The notes beneath the pieces were generated by a model. The model was not told the origin of the DNA, ran no database searches, and was given only the letters and a program-made list of their open reading frames with translations. This document shows, one piece after another, positions 24,848 through 33,851 of a stretch of DNA of 64,000 nt (the stretch's first letter is position 1; each line of letters starts with the position of its first letter). A program made the position numbers and the translations under genes. The stretch covers positions 1 to 64,000 of the forward strand of contig JAAZAV010000016.1 in NCBI GenBank assembly GCA_012514145.1, read 5' to 3'. This DNA is from Clostridiales bacterium (GTDB lineage: Bacteria > Bacillota > Clostridia > Oscillospirales > CAG-272).

Positions 24848-26341
24848 ATGAAATACATCAGTACACGATCCGCCGGCGGCGCCGCCGAATCCGGCGTATC
24901 GGCAGCACAGGCAATAAAGCAGGGTCTGGCGGGTGACGGCGGACTTTTTATGCCCGAGGAACTGCCCGAGCTGAGTGAGGATGACCTGATTAAGCTCTGT
25001 AAACTGCCCTATTACGAACGGGCTGCCTTTGTTATAGCCAAGTTCCTCAGTGACTACACACACGATGAACTGCTTGAGGACTGCAGGGAGGCATACAGCG
25101 ATGCTCGTTTCCCCGGAGGTCCGGCGCCTCTGAAGAACATAAGCAGTAACATCGATGTTCTTGAACTATGGCATGGGCCCACCGCCGCATTCAAGGACAT
25201 GGCGCTGCAGGTCATGCCGAGACTGCTCTCCCGGGCGCTGGCAAAGACCGGCGAGAAACGCGACGCCTACATTTTAGTTGCCACTTCGGGCGATACAGGC
25301 AAAGCCGCTCTCGAGGGTTACCGGGATGTGGACCGGGTTAAGATCATGGTTTTCTATCCGGTCAGCGGCGTGAGCACTATTCAGAAGCTGCAGATGGCTA
25401 CCCAGGAGGGCTCAAATGTCAATGTCTGCGCCGTATCGGGCAACTTCGACGACGCTCAGAACGGCGTTAAGCGCATATTCGCCGACCGGGATGCCGCCGC
25501 AAAGCTGGACGCTCAGGGCTGCTTCCTTTCCTCCGCCAATTCCATCAACTGGGGACGTCTTGTGCCGCAGGTGGTCTACTATATTTCGGCTTACTGCGAT
25601 ATGATAAACAACGGTACCATCATCCTGGGAGATGAGATCAATATCGCCGTGCCTACCGGCAACTTCGGCAATATCTTCGCCGCGTACATCGCCTATGCCA
25701 TGGGGCTTCCGGTTCACCGCTTCGTCTGCGCCTCAAACCGCAACAACATTCTTACAAACTTCTTCGAGACCGGCATATATGACCGCAACCGCATGTTCTA
25801 CACCACCATGTCGCCCTCGATGGATATTCTCATCTCCTCCAACCTGGAGAGACTGCTCTATCTTATCGGCGGCAGCGAGCGCACCGCTCTGTACATGAAA
25901 CAGCTGAGCGAAACAGGGCTTTACGCGGTTGACAGCGATATCCGCGAGCAGCTGGAACTGAAATTCAGCGGCGCTTTCTGCGACGAATCGGAGACCGCCC
26001 TAACCATTAAGATGATCTACGAGAACTACAACTACCTTATCGACACCCACACCGCTGTCGGACTTAACTGCGCCATGCGCTATAACGCCATCTCGGGCGA
26101 CAAGCGCCGAATGCTTGTGGTTTCAACCGCAAGTCCGTACAAATTCGCCTCCAGTGTCTATGCAGCCCTCACCGGCAACACCGCTGATGACGATATAGCG
26201 GCGCCCGGCATGCTTGCCGAATACACCGGAGTTGAGATCCCCGCTCCCCTGCGCGGAATCGAGGATCGTCCGATCAGATTCAGAACGGTTATCGAACCCG
26301 CGGATATGCTCCGTGAGGTTCTGACAAACGCTTCTGAATAA
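24848..26341 (+). CDS. thrC: Threonine synthase
   Basis: A 497-residue PLP enzyme that converts O-phosphohomoserine to threonine and phosphate. The N-terminal YISTRS and the PLP-binding segment WHGPTAAFKDMALQ with Lys116 identify it as the longer (class I) type. ATSGDTGKAAL provides the phosphate loop. CAVSGNFDDAQ and PTGNFGN are further family signatures. AAAGGAAG lies 9 nt before the ATG. I saw no T-box or threonine attenuator in the 63-bp gap upstream. No other threonine genes are near. Confidence 0.95.
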   Translation: MKYISTRSAGGAAESGVSAAQAIKQGLAGDGGLFMPEELPELSEDDLIKLCKLPYYERAAFVIAKFLSDYTHDELLEDCREAYSDARFPGGPAPLKNISSNIDVLELWHGPTAAFKDMALQVMPRLLSRALAKTGEKRDAYILVATSGDTGKAALEGYRDVDRVKIMVFYPVSGVSTIQKLQMATQEGSNVNVCAVSGNFDDAQNGVKRIFADRDAAAKLDAQGCFLSSANSINWGRLVPQVVYYISAYCDMINNGTIILGDEINIAVPTGNFGNIFAAYIAYAMGLPVHRFVCASNRNNILTNFFETGIYDRNRMFYTTMSPSMDILISSNLERLLYLIGGSERTALYMKQLSETGLYAVDSDIREQLELKFSGAFCDESETALTIKMIYENYNYLIDTHTAVGLNCAMRYNAISGDKRRMLVVSTASPYKFASSVYAALTGNTADDDIAAPGMLAEYTGVEIPAPLRGIEDRPIRFRTVIEPADMLREVLTNASE

Positions 26342-26399
26342 CTAACAGGTCAAGCAGGGCTGCCTGCGGAATGTCCGGAATATTATCGGTACAAATAAT

Positions 26400-26437
26400 A
26401 ATCCCGTCCGATTTCTCAAAGGAAGTCAGACGGGATT
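26400..26437. terminator. Terminator between thrC and the URO-D-like gene
   Basis: A 9-bp stem AATCCCGTC / GACGGGATT with a 20-nt loop between convergent genes; flanking AT-rich runs suit both directions. Confidence 0.65.
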
Positions 26438-26480
26438 TCCGCTTATTATTATGAACTGTTATTAAATGGCGGACATTCCG

Positions 26481-27614
26481 TTATTCGGCAAAACTCAGCG
26501 GGCGGCAGAAAAGCTCTTTCTTGCGCGCCAGGTAGTACATGTAGTCCTCTTCAGTCACGTTGGGCGGGCATCGGTGGTCGCAGAAGGGTATGTAACCGCC
26601 CCTCTCAACCGCAGGCGTGATGCTGTCAAGGTATGCGTCGATATTGTCGCGTCCGACGAGTTTCATCTTGTCCACGCCGCCCATTATGCGCAGTTCTCGG
26701 CCGTGAGCCGACAGCAGTTCGACCGGATGTGCGCAGCTGTTGACTTCAAAGGGGAACAGACAGTTTATACCGTTCTCCATGAAGCCCTTCATCAGGGGGC
26801 GCACGTCACCGTCACAGTCGGTGTACCAGATGTCTATGCCGTACTGCTTCAGCTTGTCGTTGATACGCTGGTAGCGGGGACATATCATGTCGTTGAAAAC
26901 CTGCATGGTGACCAGCGGTCCCGACTTGCAGCAGATATCCTCCCAGCCGCCGGCGCAGTCGAAATCCACATAGGGCAACACCTGGTCAAGGAAGTTCTCC
27001 ACCAGTACGCAGCAGGTCTCTATCATGTCCTCGACCATCTCGGGGTAGTCGCAGCAGGCGTATGCCAGCCCCTCGAGAGTCAGCATGTCGCGTATCTTGC
27101 CTATCATGGAGCCGCAGTTCACCGAAAGCGGGTAGTCACGGTTCTTCGGGTGTCTTTCGGCTATGGCTTTCCCGTCCACACGGCGGCAGGGCGCGTTCAC
27201 ATCCATACGCTCGCGCTTCACCTTCAGCCAGTCGTCGGGGGTCACCACCGACGAGCCGATATAATTGGGTATGGTATCCGAACGATCCTTCATAATCTTC
27301 GCCGTAAGACCGTCGCCGTTGCGGATTATATCGTACTTTCCCTCCGAGGCTATAACACCCGACTCGAAGGCGGGATTAAGCCATACAGAGCCGCCCACCG
27401 ACCCAAAGCGATCGAAGGAAAAGAAGATATCGGCCTCGCCGTTGTTGGTAATGCCGTTGTCGACAAACATCTTCCAGATACGGAAGTTGTCATTCCAGTA
27501 GCCGAACTCCATGTTGAAGCAGCGATCTACCGGTTTGTAGTGCATCTGATTGACGAAGCGTTCCCGGTCGGTCATCTCCCCCGGCCACTTCGGCAGGATC
27601 GGTTTTATTGCCAT
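26481..27614 (-). CDS. URO-D superfamily protein (uroporphyrinogen decarboxylase-like)
   Basis: A 377-residue TIM-barrel protein of the URO-D/MtaA superfamily. Recognisable parts are the N-terminal MTDRERFVNQMHYKPVDR, HGRELRIMGGVDKM near 310 and CDHRCPPNVTEEDYMYYL at the end. Such stand-alone copies in Clostridia are usually corrinoid-dependent methyltransferase-like or of unknown function, not haem enzymes. No haem or corrinoid genes are adjacent. GAAAGGAC precedes the ATG. It lies downstream of a solute-binding protein gene in the same direction. A true uroporphyrinogen decarboxylase role is unlikely. Confidence 0.8.
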   Translation of the reverse strand: MAIKPILPKWPGEMTDRERFVNQMHYKPVDRCFNMEFGYWNDNFRIWKMFVDNGITNNGEADIFFSFDRFGSVGGSVWLNPAFESGVIASEGKYDIIRNGDGLTAKIMKDRSDTIPNYIGSSVVTPDDWLKVKRERMDVNAPCRRVDGKAIAERHPKNRDYPLSVNCGSMIGKIRDMLTLEGLAYACCDYPEMVEDMIETCCVLVENFLDQVLPYVDFDCAGGWEDICCKSGPLVTMQVFNDMICPRYQRINDKLKQYGIDIWYTDCDGDVRPLMKGFMENGINCLFPFEVNSCAHPVELLSAHGRELRIMGGVDKMKLVGRDNIDAYLDSITPAVERGGYIPFCDHRCPPNVTEEDYMYYLARKKELFCRPLSFAE

Positions 27615-27693
27615 TTTACAGTCCTTTCAATTAAGAGGTGCTCCGGAGTTTTCCGCTTTCCCGCGCTTTCGGTTAATTTAATCACAGTTACTT

Positions 27694-27721
27694 GCGATAA
27701 ATTGATGACAAAAGCGATAAA
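27694..27721. repeat. Direct repeat GCGATAAA, 20 bp apart
   Basis: GCGATAAA occurs at 27694-27701 and 27714-27721, two helical turns apart, in the 162-bp gap upstream of the URO-D-like gene. It may be a regulator site. No clear promoter is visible in this gap. Confidence 0.35.
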
Positions 27722-27776
27722 GGCTCAAAGATGCGTTTTTTGCGCTTTCGCTGAACACCGATTTTCAATAATATGA

Positions 27777-29237
27777 TTATGCTTCCTCGAAGAAGGTAAA
27801 GAGCTTGTTGTAATACTCCTCAACTGCCGGACCTTTGGAGGCGTAGAAGGACTCGAAGTCATTTGAACGGGCTTGAATCAGATTCTGCACCCAGAAGGAC
27901 GCGCCCGACCAGCCGTTGTAGACATATCCGAAGTCGAAAGAACAGTTGGAGACAAGAATGTCGAGAACACCCACCGATTCCTCGTCACGTGTGCCCTTGA
28001 CCTTGAGTGCCACGTCATAGTAAACAGGAACGACACGCTTCCAGGACTCGGCGTTGAGAGCCTCGGTTATAATACCGACAAATTCCAGATCCTGCTCGCA
28101 GATGGACACCGACATGGCGTGATGCGCGCCGTCAGACATGGTGTGGTACTGCTCCTGCGCCTCATTCCACTTGGGATAGGGCAGAATAGCGTAGTCGTCC
28201 TCGAACTCGCGGAGAGTTGATGCGGCATTGCCGATGGTACTGTTGCAGAATACGGCGCGGGCTTCCTTGAAGAGGGACGTGCCGATACCGTGGTGCTGGT
28301 TGTCCTTCATGGTGAAGCAGCCCTTCTCGTTTTCGAACATGCCGTTTAGCTTTTCTATGATATTGTTGAGTTTTTCCGTCTTTATGACAAACTCCAGCTC
28401 GCCCTGTTTGTTGGCTGCCACTATGGGATTCTCGAATGCCCAGAGATAGGTGTTCACATTGGAGGACGGGTCGGATACGAATCCGTAAAAGTCGTTCTCA
28501 TCCTTGCCGCCGTCATTGTTCAAATCCTGATAGATATCCTTGGTAAGCTCTATCTGCTTGTCTATCGTCCAGGTGCCGTCGTAGACCGAGTCGTACATGT
28601 TGCCGATACCGTAATTCTCACCCAGACGCTTATTGTAGAAGACACAGTATGTCTTGGCAACGGTATTCAGCGCATAGTAGCCCACCGCCTGATAAGCCTT
28701 GCCGCAGTAGGAAAGATCAGCGTTAGCGGCATACCACCAGGGCTGCTCAAAGTTGATATGAGGCACATCATACCAGTTCATGAAATGACCGTCGATAACC
28801 GACACGCCGTTGTCAACCACATGGGTACTGATAAGATCGAAAGGATCCTCGCCGGAGTTTACACATTTCTTAGTATAATTGCGCACCTCGTAATAGGGAT
28901 TGAAAAGCAGGATATCGAAATTGACATTGAAGCGCTCGGAAACGGCGGTGTTTCTCTCGTATATCGCATCATCAACCACATCACCGGTCTGCTCTTCCAT
29001 GATATAGTGGGCTTCCTCACTATAGGAAACCGTGATAAAGTCGCGACCTCCGGCGTCATATTCCGGCAGATTGTCGGCGACAAGCACCCGGGCTTCAAGT
29101 GCGTCAAGTTCCTCCGTAGTCTCCGCGGCGGAAGTATCGGCTGCCGATGTGTCCGCAGATTCACCGCCCCCGCCGCCGCAGGCAGCCACAGATATCATCG
29201 TGGCAAGCAGCAGAAGTAATACCAGGGCTTTCTTCAT
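27777..29237 (-). CDS. Solute-binding lipoprotein 1 (sugar ABC type)
   Basis: A 486-residue extracellular substrate-binding lipoprotein. The signal peptide ends in a lipobox with Cys20 (SVAAC), followed by a Gly/Ser/Thr linker. Two segments recur in the other three paralogues of this window: EEQTGDVVDDAIYERN at 81-96, then ERFNV, and an Asp-rich EF-hand-like loop at 238-249 (DLNNDGGKDEND) followed by FYG. An EF-hand-type calcium site is known in alginate-binding AlgQ2 and in related large sugar-binding proteins. No permease gene is nearby. GGAGGTAAAAG precedes the ATG and a strong promoter lies upstream. The ligand is unknown, probably an oligosaccharide. Confidence 0.85.
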   Translation of the reverse strand: MKKALVLLLLLATMISVAACGGGGGESADTSAADTSAAETTEELDALEARVLVADNLPEYDAGGRDFITVSYSEEAHYIMEEQTGDVVDDAIYERNTAVSERFNVNFDILLFNPYYEVRNYTKKCVNSGEDPFDLISTHVVDNGVSVIDGHFMNWYDVPHINFEQPWWYAANADLSYCGKAYQAVGYYALNTVAKTYCVFYNKRLGENYGIGNMYDSVYDGTWTIDKQIELTKDIYQDLNNDGGKDENDFYGFVSDPSSNVNTYLWAFENPIVAANKQGELEFVIKTEKLNNIIEKLNGMFENEKGCFTMKDNQHHGIGTSLFKEARAVFCNSTIGNAASTLREFEDDYAILPYPKWNEAQEQYHTMSDGAHHAMSVSICEQDLEFVGIITEALNAESWKRVVPVYYDVALKVKGTRDEESVGVLDILVSNCSFDFGYVYNGWSGASFWVQNLIQARSNDFESFYASKGPAVEEYYNKLFTFFEEA

Positions 29238-29269
29238 AATCTTTTACCTCCGTTCAAATACTTGATGAC

Positions 29270-29298
29270 AGTTTAGCACAGATCATACCGCTTGTCAA
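29270..29298 (-). promoter_or_regulatory. Promoter of solute-binding lipoprotein 1
   Basis: On the minus strand, TTGACA (29298-29293), a 17-bp spacer and TAAACT (29275-29270). Confidence 0.72.
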
Positions 29299-29422
29299 TG
29301 ACATCTTTTGTGGCAAGTGACAGGATTTCCGATTGTAAATTATCACACCGACAATGCGTATATATTGTTTACATTTGATTTACAATTGTTTTCCGGATTG
29401 TAGTTCCACAACAATGATTTTA

Positions 29423-29431
29423 TGATACAAT
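29423..29431 (+). promoter_or_regulatory. Extended -10 promoter of P-type ATPase gene
   Basis: TGa-TACAAT at 29423-29431 with a poor -35. It starts the rightward transcript about 45 nt before the ATPase ATG. Confidence 0.5.
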
Positions 29432-29480
29432 GAAAGATAATTCTGAATATAAAGGATTTTTCCAGTCAAGGTAAACATAA

Positions 29481-31925
29481 ATGAGCATAAAATACAGCTC
29501 AGGCACCGGCGTTTCTTCATCCGATTTGCGGCGGTCCCCTCCTGAGAGAGTTATCCCTCTTCCCGATGCGGGACTGACCACGGCGCAGGCTGCCGAGCGG
29601 ACAGCCGCGGGCATGACAAACAAGCCGGTTGAATCCCCGGGGAAAACGGTAAAGCAGATAATCCTCGGCAATATTTTCACATATTTCAACTGTATATTTT
29701 TTATACTGGCAATTCTGCTGCTGTCGGTGGGGTCGTTCAAGCAGCTCACCTTCCTCGTTGTGGTTGCCGCAAACACCGCGGTCGGCATAATACAGGAACT
29801 TAACGCCAAGAAAACCCTTGATGAGCTGAACCTTGAAACTGAGCCGCGCTCCCGGGTTGTGCGGAACGGCATTGAAATAACCATACCCTCGGCGGAACTG
29901 GTTATAGACGATGTGGTCATCTTCGGCTCCGGCTGCCGGATATGCGCCGATGCCGTGGTAATGTCCGGGGCGGTGCGGGTCAACGAATCCTTTATCACCG
30001 GCGAAAGCGATGAGCTTACCAAGCTCCCCGGCGACCCGCTGACCTCCGGCTCTTATGTGGTTTCCGGCGAGTGCCGTGCCCGCCTTGACAAGGTGGGCGA
30101 AGATTCCTTCATCTCCCAGTTGACTTTGAACGCCAAGCGCGTCAAACGCCGCCGCAAGCAGGGAATGATGCTCTCACTTTCGCGGCTGGTTATGGTCATC
30201 GGTATAATACTCATTCCCCTGGGCGCCGCCATGTTCTTCAAGGAGCATTTTGTCCTTGGCGAGGATATAAAAACCTCTGTGGAATCCACCGCCGCAGCTC
30301 TCATCGGCATGATACCCGAGGGACTTTATCTGCTGACTACCGTGGCTTTGGCGGTGAGCGTGGTGCGGCTTGCAAAAAAACGCACCCTTGTTCATGACCT
30401 CGGCTGCATCGAAACGCTGGCGCGGGTCGACGTGCTCTGCGTTGACAAGACGGGCACCATCACCGAGAACAAAATGACAGCCCTCGGAGCAAAACCCCTG
30501 GGGTCGGCAGCTCGTGCGGAGGTTGAACGGCTGCTCAGCGACTTCTGCGGCAATATGACACCCGATAACGCCACGATGGTCGCACTGCAGGAAAAATACC
30601 GATCCCCTTCCCGCCGCGCCGACACCGTCATGAGCTTCAGCTCGGTCACCAAGTGCAGCGGAGTCAGTTTCATCTCACGGGACGGACAGAGCGAGTCATA
30701 TATCCTCGGCGCGCCCGAGTTTCTGATGGGCGACGACTATCATATGTTGGCGGACGAGGTTGCATCTCTCGCCGCCGACGGCAGCCGCGTGTTGCTTTTC
30801 GCCGCAAGTGATACCCTGCCCGCTGAAGGTATGGACACACAGATAAGCATAACCCCCCTTGCCCTGGTGACACTCATAAACGCCGTCCGCCCCCACGCTA
30901 AAGAGACATTCTCATATTTCGTCGAGCAGGGCGTGACCGTGAAGGTCATATCCGGCGACAATCCCGTCACAGCCTCCGCAGCCGCCGTTCGTGCAGGAAT
31001 ACCCGGCGCCGACAGGTATGTGGACGCATCGACCCTAAGCGACGCCAAGCTGGTTGAGGCTGTCCGCAGCTGTACAGTGTTCGGACGGGTCACACCAATG
31101 CAGAAGCGCACCATAATACGCGCATTGCGCCGCGCGGGACATACGGTAGCCATGACGGGCGACGGCGTTAACGATATCCTTGCACTCAAGGAGGCGAACT
31201 GTTCGATAGCAATGGCATCGGGAAGCGAAATCGCCTGCCGCATAGCGCAGCTGGTGCTGCTTGACTCCGACTTCTCCGCAATGCCCGCGGTGGTGAGCGA
31301 AGGGCGCCGGGTTATAAACAACATCGAGCGGACAGCGACCCTGTACCTGGTCAAAAACATCTTCTCTTTCGCATTGGCTTTGATATCGATTTTCGCGCTG
31401 TTCGCCTATCCTATTACGCCTTCTCAGCTTTCGCTTGCCGGCGCGTTTATCATCGGAATTCCGTCATTCTTCCTTTCGCTGCAGCCCAATACCGCCCGGG
31501 TAAGCGGGCGCTTCCTGCCGAATGTGTTCTCCCGCGCCCTGCCCCCGGCTCTGACCGATATCGCAATGGTGCTGAGCGTTGTTATAATCGCCCCGGTTTT
31601 CCGGCTGAACGATGCGGAATCCTCCACGGTGTCAGGTCTGCTTTACGCCGTGGTGGGAATGGTGACCCTGTTTCTGGTCTGCCAGCCCTTCAACCGCTTC
31701 CGCGCCGTTGTCTGGAGCGGCACGGCGGTACTCCTTCTGCTGTCGCTTATCGCCGCCGGACGCTTCTTCGACTTTACAATGTTAGGCTTAAACGCGGCTC
31801 TTGTGTTTGCCGTTCTCGCGCTGCTGACTCCTTTGGTTATGTTTTTATTCGAGCACATCTGTAAACTCGGCGAAAAGGCGGTACGAACGGTAATAATCAA
31901 GCTGAAACCGATCCGGAAGCGATAA
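29481..31925 (+). CDS. P-type cation-transporting ATPase (CtpE-like)
   Basis: An 814-residue membrane ATPase. The actuator domain has TGESDELTK, the phosphorylation site is DKTGT with Asp322, and MTGDGVNDILALK is the hinge. Transmembrane helix 4 carries PEGL (279-282) in GMIPEGLYLLTTVAL. PEGL is the ion-site motif of calcium-type pumps and of CtpE. About eight to ten membrane segments are visible, clustered at about 60-100, 225-310 and 620-800. There is no N-terminal heavy-metal domain. Calcium is the most likely ion, judged by the motif alone; a manganese or magnesium substrate is possible. It is followed by deoC in the same direction. Confidence 0.88.
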   Translation: MSIKYSSGTGVSSSDLRRSPPERVIPLPDAGLTTAQAAERTAAGMTNKPVESPGKTVKQIILGNIFTYFNCIFFILAILLLSVGSFKQLTFLVVVAANTAVGIIQELNAKKTLDELNLETEPRSRVVRNGIEITIPSAELVIDDVVIFGSGCRICADAVVMSGAVRVNESFITGESDELTKLPGDPLTSGSYVVSGECRARLDKVGEDSFISQLTLNAKRVKRRRKQGMMLSLSRLVMVIGIILIPLGAAMFFKEHFVLGEDIKTSVESTAAALIGMIPEGLYLLTTVALAVSVVRLAKKRTLVHDLGCIETLARVDVLCVDKTGTITENKMTALGAKPLGSAARAEVERLLSDFCGNMTPDNATMVALQEKYRSPSRRADTVMSFSSVTKCSGVSFISRDGQSESYILGAPEFLMGDDYHMLADEVASLAADGSRVLLFAASDTLPAEGMDTQISITPLALVTLINAVRPHAKETFSYFVEQGVTVKVISGDNPVTASAAAVRAGIPGADRYVDASTLSDAKLVEAVRSCTVFGRVTPMQKRTIIRALRRAGHTVAMTGDGVNDILALKEANCSIAMASGSEIACRIAQLVLLDSDFSAMPAVVSEGRRVINNIERTATLYLVKNIFSFALALISIFALFAYPITPSQLSLAGAFIIGIPSFFLSLQPNTARVSGRFLPNVFSRALPPALTDIAMVLSVVIIAPVFRLNDAESSTVSGLLYAVVGMVTLFLVCQPFNRFRAVVWSGTAVLLLLSLIAAGRFFDFTMLGLNAALVFAVLALLTPLVMFLFEHICKLGEKAVRTVIIKLKPIRKR

Positions 31926-31979
31926 TGCATAAACATAAACCGCTTATAAAACAAAATAGTAAAAATGGGGATGCAAAAA

Positions 31980-32645
31980 ATGGAAATTCGTGATATACTT
32001 AATCTGACCGACCACACACTGCTGAAAAACGAGAGCCGCGAGACGGATATCGCCCTGGCGGTGGACGACGGCATCAAGTACCGCACCGCTCTTGTCTGCA
32101 TACCGCCGTCTTACGCCGAATTCGCCGTCAGGCACTCTGCCGGACGGGTGAAAATAGGCACGGTCGCCGGCTTCTCGCACGGTTACATACCCACCGCAGT
32201 CAAGCTGTTTGAGGCTGAAACCGCCATGTCGGCAGGCTGCGACGAGCTGGACATGGTAGCTAATATCGGCTGGATCAAGGACGCGAAATGGGACAGCCTG
32301 CTTGCCGAGATCCGCGGAATGAAGCGGGTCTGCGGCGACCGGGTGCTCAAGGTCATAATCGAGTGCTGCCTGCTTACCGATGAGGAAAAGACTGCCATGT
32401 GCCGAATAGTCTCCGAGGCGGGCGCCGACTTTATCAAGACCTCCACCGGATTCTGCGGAGGAGGCGCCACCTGTGAAGATGTGCGTCTCATGAAAGCCAA
32501 TGTCATCGGCAGAACTTTGGTAAAGGCAGCCGGTGGAATCCGCACCTTTGAGGACGCGGCGGCTCTCATCGAAAGCGGCGCGTCACGTCTCGGCACCAGC
32601 GCTTTGGTGAAGGTGTTAAAGAACGAAAAGGCAAGCGGTTATTGA
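31980..32645 (+). CDS. deoC: Deoxyribose-phosphate aldolase
   Basis: A 221-residue class I aldolase that splits 2-deoxyribose-5-phosphate into glyceraldehyde-3-phosphate and acetaldehyde. Schiff-base Lys153 lies in DFIKTSTGF, with Asp91 (ELDMV) and Lys181 (LVKAAGGIRT) completing the catalytic set. The frame also has ATGs at 31965 and 31971; 31980 is chosen because GGGGAT sits 7 nt upstream and MEIRDILNLTDHT matches family N-termini. It precedes deoB by 7 bp, giving the standard pair for deoxynucleoside catabolism. No nucleoside phosphorylase or deoR is present in the window. Confidence 0.95.
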   Translation: MEIRDILNLTDHTLLKNESRETDIALAVDDGIKYRTALVCIPPSYAEFAVRHSAGRVKIGTVAGFSHGYIPTAVKLFEAETAMSAGCDELDMVANIGWIKDAKWDSLLAEIRGMKRVCGDRVLKVIIECCLLTDEEKTAMCRIVSEAGADFIKTSTGFCGGGATCEDVRLMKANVIGRTLVKAAGGIRTFEDAAALIESGASRLGTSALVKVLKNEKASGY

Positions 32646-32652
32646 TCTGTCT

Positions 32653-33801
32653 ATGAAACGGGTATTTATCATAGTGCTTGACGGTCTGGGCGTCGGGGAA
32701 CTGCCTGACGCCGCCGATTACGGGGATGTCGGGAGCAATACCCTGCGTTCGGTGGTATCTACCGGACTGTGCGAGGCTCCGAATCTGGAGGCTCTCGGGC
32801 TTTTTAACATCGAGGGCGACTTCGGCAAGCCTGGTGTGCCCTGCCCCGCGGCGGCTCACGGTCGGCTTCGCTCCCATTCGGCGGGCAAGGACACCACCAC
32901 CGGGCACTGGGAGTTGGCTTCTCTTGTTTCGCATGACCCAATGCCCACCTATCCCGACGGCTTTCCGAAGGAAATTCTCGACCGCTTCTCCGAGCTGACC
33001 GGACGCGGAGTGCTCTGCAACAAGCCCTACAGCGGTACTCAGGTAATATATGACTACGGCAGGGAGCAGCTCAAAACGGGTGCGCTTATCGTCTACACCT
33101 CGGCTGACAGCGTTTTTCAGATTGCCGCCCACGAGGATATGGTGCCGCCCGAGCAGCTATACGAATACTGCCGCATGGCGCGGGGCATTCTCACCGGCAA
33201 ACACGCGGTGGGCAGGGTGATAGCCCGCCCCTACAAGGGGGTATGGCCGGATTATGTCCGCACTCCCCGGCGTCACGACTTCTCGGTGGAACCTCACGGC
33301 GAGACGGCTCTCGACCGTATCAAGACCGCCGGTTTCGATGTTATCTCGGTGGGCAAGATAAACGACATCTTCGCCGGCCGCGGCATAACCGAATCCCATC
33401 CAACCCTGTCAAATTCCGACGGCATGGACAAGACTGCTGCTATCGCTAACCGTGAGGACTGGAGCGGTCTTTGTTTTGTCAATCTTGTGGAGTTTGACTC
33501 ATTATACGGTCACCGCAACGACGCGGAAGGCTTCGCCCGGGCGGTATCTGAATTCGATATGCGTCTGGGTGAGTTCAGAGAGTGTCTGCGCCCCGAAGAC
33601 CTGTTGATTCTCACCGCCGATCACGGCTGCGACCCGCTTACCCCGTCCACAGACCATTCGCGCGAGTACGTGCCTGTGATTGTTTACGGCTGCGGTATTG
33701 ACGCCATACCTCTCGGCACCCGCGATTTTTCGGATGTGGGCGCAACTGCCGCACATTATCTTGGGATCGAGCCGGTATCCGGCAGACCGCTGATACAATA
33801 A
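32653..33801 (+). CDS. deoB: Phosphopentomutase
   Basis: A 382-residue alkaline-phosphatase-superfamily mutase that interconverts (deoxy)ribose 1- and 5-phosphates. Metal-binding IIVLDGLGVGELPDA is at the start. GKDTTTGHWE carries the phosphorylated Thr. HRNDAEGFA and LTADHGCDPLTPSTDHSRE contain the remaining metal ligands. The length is normal. deoC is immediately upstream, so deoxyribose-1-phosphate can be passed to the aldolase and on to glycolysis. Confidence 0.97.
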   Translation: MKRVFIIVLDGLGVGELPDAADYGDVGSNTLRSVVSTGLCEAPNLEALGLFNIEGDFGKPGVPCPAAAHGRLRSHSAGKDTTTGHWELASLVSHDPMPTYPDGFPKEILDRFSELTGRGVLCNKPYSGTQVIYDYGREQLKTGALIVYTSADSVFQIAAHEDMVPPEQLYEYCRMARGILTGKHAVGRVIARPYKGVWPDYVRTPRRHDFSVEPHGETALDRIKTAGFDVISVGKINDIFAGRGITESHPTLSNSDGMDKTAAIANREDWSGLCFVNLVEFDSLYGHRNDAEGFARAVSEFDMRLGEFRECLRPEDLLILTADHGCDPLTPSTDHSREYVPVIVYGCGIDAIPLGTRDFSDVGATAAHYLGIEPVSGRPLIQ

Positions 33802-33851
33802 ACACGTAGTATAAAATATAATGCACAATATATAGAAGCGAGGTAATTGTA

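Noticed and set aside
26481-27614. True uroporphyrinogen decarboxylase (hemE)
   Set aside because: The stand-alone context, divergence from HemE and lack of haem genes favour the wider URO-D/MtaA group.
26466-27776. 436-residue plus-strand open frame opposite the URO-D-like gene
   Set aside because: It is antisense to a gene with clear family motifs and its own SD, has no recognisable domain, and reflects codon bias of the real gene.
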